A program made the translations under genes and the position numbers. Below are positions 61,029-64,000 of a stretch of 64,000 bases of DNA, in pieces (position 1 is the stretch's first letter; every line of letters starts with the position of its first letter). The stretch covers positions 23,267 to 87,266 of the forward strand of contig JAAVZR010000002.1 in NCBI GenBank assembly GCA_022791755.1. Reading direction: 5' to 3'. The stretch comes from Lachnospiraceae bacterium (lineage in GTDB: Bacteria > Bacillota > Clostridia > Lachnospirales > Lachnospiraceae). Below the pieces are notes generated by a model. It saw nothing but the letters and a program-made list of their open reading frames with translations, had not been told where the DNA came from and did no database searches.

Positions 61029-62996
61029 TTATTCCCAACACCTCTCCGCCAGCGTCACGCCGTCGATCTCCTTTATCTTTTCACATATTTTCCCGATCTC
61101 TCCGGCATCCGACACAAAAAGAACCATAGAAGCTTCATAGCTGTCTTCCTCCGTATTCGCCCGCAGCTCCGCCACCCGGTTCCCCTGGTCATACAGCAGC
61201 GTCATCAGATCCGTCAGAAAACCCACCCGGTTCTTTCCCCGGATTCTCACCCGGGACTTCACATCCTCCTTGTATTTGCCCCGGATGCGGCTCCAGTCCG
61301 TCAAGGTCCTGTTTTCCACAGCTCTTATATTGATGCAGCCGCTCCTGTGAATGATCGTTCTTCCCTTCGCATTTATATAACAGCAGATCTCATCTCCCGG
61401 CGCAGGACAGCAGCAGCCTGCCAGGGATACCTCCCCGCCGGCCCCTTCCATATTCTCCCGGGCCGTCTTCCTTCTCTGAGTCTCCTCCGGCAGCGCCTGT
61501 GGATGCCGTTCCAGCCAGAACCGGATTTTGTTTCTGGCCCTCGTCGTCTTTACCCATTTGAGCCATTCCGCCCTGGGGCCGGGCGACTCTTCCGATGTGA
61601 GGATCTCCACCTGCTCGCCGTTTTTCAGCCGGTATTCCAGGCCGGTCTCCCTTCCTCCGACCTTCGCCCCCACCGCCTTATTTCCGATGTCCGTATGGAT
61701 TTTATAGGCAAAATCAATTATGCTGGCGCCCTCCGGCAGGACCACCGCATCTCCCTTTTTCGTAAAGCAGACCATGTCAAAATTAAAGACGTTCAAATCA
61801 TTTTGCACTGCCTGCATAAACATTTCGTTGTTATCTATGCTTCTCTGCCATTCCAGAATATCGGAAAGCCATCTCTGCTTCTCCGCTTCCCGCCGGGAGA
61901 CCTCTCTGTATGAATCGCGCCCCCTGTATTTCCATCTGGCAGTGACGCCATACCTGGCAAAGCGCTCCATCTCCCCCGTCATGATATGGACTCTCACCGC
62001 TTTTCCTGTGCTTCCGATCACCCTGCTGTGCAGCGCTCTGTACTTATTTACCTTGGGAAGGGCGATATAGTCTTTGAATTTTCCCGTAATGGGGAAGAAA
62101 ACATCGTGAAGCACCCCCAACGCCCCATAGCACTCCTTTATGCTGCCCACTGTTATATGAAGGGTATAGTAATCTCTGGCCTTCGCACCGCCATGTACAT
62201 ATTCCTTCCGATAGAGGCTGAAAATATGCCGGACATGGATGCCTGTCTTCGCTTTGATGCCTGCCTCCCGAAGACTGCTCTTCACCTTTTCGGCCATGCC
62301 GTCCACGGCGTCATGCTCCATTTCGCAGACACGGGCTCTCTCCACAGCGATTTCATGATACTTTCCCGGTTCCAGATACAAAAGAGACAGATCCTCCAGC
62401 TCGTCCTTCAAAACGGACACTCCCAGCCGGTCCGCCAGAGGGACATAGATATCCAGCGTTTCCTGCGCGATCTCTCTCTGCCTGGCAGGCGGCTGAAACT
62501 CCAGCGTGCGCAGATTGTGCAGCCGGTCCGCCAGCTTTACGAAAATAATCCGTATGTCCCGGGTCATGGCCACAAACATTTTTCTCAGGCTGGCTATCTT
62601 CATCTCACGCCTGCTCATCTGATCCGACATCTGTGTCAGCTTTGTGACGCCGTCCACCAGGACAAGAATCTCCTGTCCGAAGCGCCTCAGGATCTCATCC
62701 TCCGAAATATCCGTATCCTCGATCACATCATGGAGCAGGGCGGCAATGATAGTCTCCTTATCCATCCGGATCTGCGCCAGTATGATCGAGACGCATAAAG
62801 GGTGTGTAATATACGGCTCCCCGGATTTCCTCCTCTGATCCCCGTGGGCCTTTAATGCAAACCAATAAGCGACTCTCAGGTCTTCCCTGCAGTCTCTCGG
62901 ATGGTATGCAGCCACCGTCTTGCACAGTTTTTGAAACAGTCTTTCCGGATCACTGTTTTTTTCCCATTCAGGCAGATAATTTTTTTCCCAATCCAT
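61029..62996 (-). CDS. RelA/SpoT homologue, probable (p)ppGpp hydrolase with degenerate synthetase domain
   Basis: A 655-residue protein with the full long-RSH order: HD hydrolase (RRKSGEPYITHP, LLHDVIED at 88-94, VKLADRLHN at 153-161), synthetase-like domain (about 240-360), TGS (about 405-465), zinc-finger-like Cys/His region (GCCCPAPGDEICC) and ACT. Hydrolase residues look intact. In the synthetase, GRPKHIYS reads IHVRHIFS (253-260), FEIQIRT reads VRVHIMT (334-340, catalytic Glu to Arg335) and AAHW reads TARW. It probably hydrolyses but does not make (p)ppGpp. ATG 62996 chosen; the ribosome site GGATGGGG is modest. Confidence 0.85.
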   Translation of the reverse strand: MDWEKNYLPEWEKNSDPERLFQKLCKTVAAYHPRDCREDLRVAYWFALKAHGDQRRKSGEPYITHPLCVSIILAQIRMDKETIIAALLHDVIEDTDISEDEILRRFGQEILVLVDGVTKLTQMSDQMSRREMKIASLRKMFVAMTRDIRIIFVKLADRLHNLRTLEFQPPARQREIAQETLDIYVPLADRLGVSVLKDELEDLSLLYLEPGKYHEIAVERARVCEMEHDAVDGMAEKVKSSLREAGIKAKTGIHVRHIFSLYRKEYVHGGAKARDYYTLHITVGSIKECYGALGVLHDVFFPITGKFKDYIALPKVNKYRALHSRVIGSTGKAVRVHIMTGEMERFARYGVTARWKYRGRDSYREVSRREAEKQRWLSDILEWQRSIDNNEMFMQAVQNDLNVFNFDMVCFTKKGDAVVLPEGASIIDFAYKIHTDIGNKAVGAKVGGRETGLEYRLKNGEQVEILTSEESPGPRAEWLKWVKTTRARNKIRFWLERHPQALPEETQRRKTARENMEGAGGEVSLAGCCCPAPGDEICCYINAKGRTIIHRSGCINIRAVENRTLTDWSRIRGKYKEDVKSRVRIRGKNRVGFLTDLMTLLYDQGNRVAELRANTEEDSYEASMVLFVSDAGEIGKICEKIKEIDGVTLAERCWE

Positions 62997-63012
62997 TTTA
63001 TACCCCATCCTT

Positions 63013-63039
63013 ATATGTGATATCTTATCACTCACATAT
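63013..63039. promoter_or_regulatory. Inverted repeat upstream of the rel-like gene
   Basis: ATATGTGA (63013-63020) and TCACATAT (63032-63039) are perfectly complementary, 11-base spacing, 17 bases before the start codon. Candidate operator or small hairpin near the ribosome site. Confidence 0.45.
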
Positions 63040-63157
63040 CAAAAAATCCAGCCCTTTCTCCTTCCTTTCTGCCTTTGTTTTTTATAGACGTTTGCGAAAC
63101 GCCGGAACCCGCATAAATACGGGATTCTTTTTTCTTGAAAATGTGCTAAACTGAACG

Positions 63158-63432
63158 TACCCTCAGTGGACAAGGAGACACACGCCCCAAGTGCCGTCTT
63201 TTGGCAGCTGGCGGCGTTAACGTCAATCGGCGTACGTCCAGTACGCCTCATTCCGTTGCCTTGCCAGCCACCAGAATACGGCACTTGGGGTCCGAAGGAG
63301 TTTTGCACCACAGATTTGTGATTCTGCAAGGCACTGGAACGAAGCGTACCGGATGTACGCTGAGTGACAGTAACGCGGCAGAATCCCAAATCTGTGGTGC
63401 AAAACCGTGCGTCCCCTTGTCCACTGAGGGTA
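63158..63432. repeat. 275-bp folded repeat element: outer 18-bp inverted repeat enclosing two long hairpins
   Basis: TACCCTCAGTGGACAAGG (63158-63175) is the exact complement of 63415-63432, and pairing continues about nine bases inward. Inside lie two hairpins: arm 1 with ends CCCCAAGTGCCGT/ACGGCACTTGGGG and arm 2 with ends GTTTTGCACCACAGATTTG/CAAATCTGTGGTGCAAAAC (one internal mismatch further in). Each arm has a central GCGTAC-N5-GTACGC tip, and the arms share a core of about 40 bases in opposite orientation. Several differences between pairing strands give G-U pairs in minus-strand RNA. ORFs read through it look spurious. Confidence 0.85.
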
Positions 63433-63462
63433 ACAACAAATCATAATTTGGAGTGAAACAGA

Positions 63463-63699
63463 ATGATTATAATAATCGAAACCGTAATTTCATGTATCAC
63501 GTTCTTTCTAATATGTTTTTGGGGAACAGGTACAGATACCAAAAAATTTAAAAAGCTATTCATCTTATCCAGACGAGGTGCCAAATCGAATAAAGAGTAT
63601 TGCAGAGTATCAGGGGAATTTAAGGAAAGCAATAAAGGGGCTACATTTATATCAGGCTTTCTGTTATTTTTGTTTGTGCTATTTATATTATCAAAATAA
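63463..63699 (+). CDS. Small AT-rich membrane protein, unknown
   Basis: A 78-residue protein with two hydrophobic helices (about residues 2-20 and 60-77) and a basic middle (KKFKKLFILSRRGAKSNKEY). GGAG lies about nine bases before the ATG. Base composition is far more AT-rich than the rest of the window, suggesting transfer. Not recognised. Confidence 0.5.
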   Translation: MIIIIETVISCITFFLICFWGTGTDTKKFKKLFILSRRGAKSNKEYCRVSGEFKESNKGATFISGFLLFLFVLFILSK

Positions 63700-63747
63700 A
63701 AATTTATTCATGTATAAGAATTAGTAATGCTGCCATTCTATATCTTT

Positions 63748-64000
63748 TCACTGCAAATCCTCATTTTTTTCTACTTCAATGACTCTTTTTGTTGCCTTAG
63801 TCATCATTTTTCCAATGAATAAAGGATGTCGGTAAGAAAATTTCATTTGTGCTGTTTGAATTGCAAAGTGACAAATCACAAACTTTTTTATCCAGATACG
63901 ATTAGCCAGCCCATATCCAACTTTTTTTGCCTCTGCCTTAAATTCTCTTGGAACAGAAATTCCTGATGCTGATTTTGTATTTGTCAATGGTGGATGGAAC
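63748..64000 (-). CDS. Unknown protein, C-terminal part, runs off the right edge
   Basis: The minus frame is open to the window edge: at least 83 residues reading FHPPLTNTKSASGISVPREF and onward, ending VIEVEKNEDLQ. A TTG at 63987 could be a start, but the open frame continues upstream, so a longer gene is likelier. AT-rich like its neighbour. No family recognised. Confidence 0.45.
   Translation of the reverse strand, partial: FHPPLTNTKSASGISVPREFKAEAKKVGYGLANRIWIKKFVICHFAIQTAQMKFSYRHPLFIGKMMTKATKRVIEVEKNEDLQ

Noticed and set aside
63101..63134. Terminator-like hairpin on the plus strand (CCCG/CGGG followed by six T)
   Set aside because: No plus-strand gene precedes it. It could end an antisense or small RNA, but nothing else supports that.
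63039..63446. Several open frames on both strands through the folded repeat
   Set aside because: They result from the inverted-repeat structure; the palindromic arms give mirrored peptides. Treated as spurious.
1..64000. CRISPR arrays, tRNA or rRNA genes, insertion sequences, prophage, integrase sites
   Set aside because: No repeated spacer pattern, transposase or recombinase motif, or tRNA cloverleaf was noticed. A short tRNA could be missed without a covariance search.

Overview
The window reads as a stretch of core chromosome from a spore-forming, anaerobic, GC-rich member of the Clostridia, most likely Lachnospiraceae. The evidence is the recN-spoIVB junction, a full spoIIIA operon, the germination protease gpr, a GerM-type lipoprotein, NfnAB, a cysteine T-box, single-chain PurL and the typical order argR/nadK/tlyA/ispA/xseB/xseA/nusB/asp23. 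No phage, insertion sequence, tRNA, rRNA or CRISPR array was seen. Only the last ~560 bp are clearly AT-rich and look foreign.

Layout. 1-7384 (minus): the 5' end of spoIVB, then recN, argR, nadK, tlyA, ispA, xseB, xseA, nusB and asp23, mostly overlapping or tightly spaced, from one promoter at 7461-7489. 7506-12998 (minus): spoIIIAA to spoIIIAH, the mother-cell to forespore channel. 13073-15159 (minus): an alanine-type symporter and a GNAT acetyltransferase. 15346-20495 (plus): a compact type IV pilus-like locus with a transglutaminase-like lipoprotein, PilC, four small pseudopilin-like proteins and PilT, but no PilB. 20498-25065 (minus): rlmB, mrnC, cysS, cysE (behind a cysteine T-box), ispF, rpsT. 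25388-26446 (plus): gpr. 26468-34473 (minus): GerM lipoprotein, a two-component system, a ComEA-like protein, a small DMT transporter with a long leader hairpin, a left-handed beta-helix protein, an HD protein and topB. 34642-42358: purA, purB and purC with a LysR regulator, an XRE regulator, flavin reductase, pheA and small membrane proteins. 42453-49127 (minus): UMF1-type transporter, zinc phospholipase C-like protein, purL and a sigma-factor-like protein lacking region 4. 49533-51159 (minus): a P1-family autoproteolytic peptidase and an ECF S-component behind a structured RNA leader of unrecognised class. 51443-60199: DegV, an SDR, two small genes of unknown function, a cupin, NfnAB, an aspartate aminotransferase and metY. 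60414-62996 (minus): a zinc-ribbon protein and a RelA/SpoT homologue with an apparently degenerate synthetase domain. 63158-63432: a folded repeat element, followed by AT-rich accessory sequence.

Functional threads. Sporulation and germination (spoIVB, spoIIIA, gpr, gerM-like), purine synthesis (purA, purB, purC, purL), sulfur amino acids (T-box, cysE, cysS, metY), redox balance (NfnAB), isoprenoids (ispA, ispF; dxs is absent from its common position) and DNA upkeep (recN, xseAB, topB).

The most noteworthy items are the 275-bp folded repeat at the right edge, the structured leader upstream of the ECF S-component, the truncated sigma-like protein upstream of purL, the PilT-only pilus-like locus and the Rel homologue with altered synthetase residues. 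None could be checked against databases here; all functional claims are from motif recognition and context.
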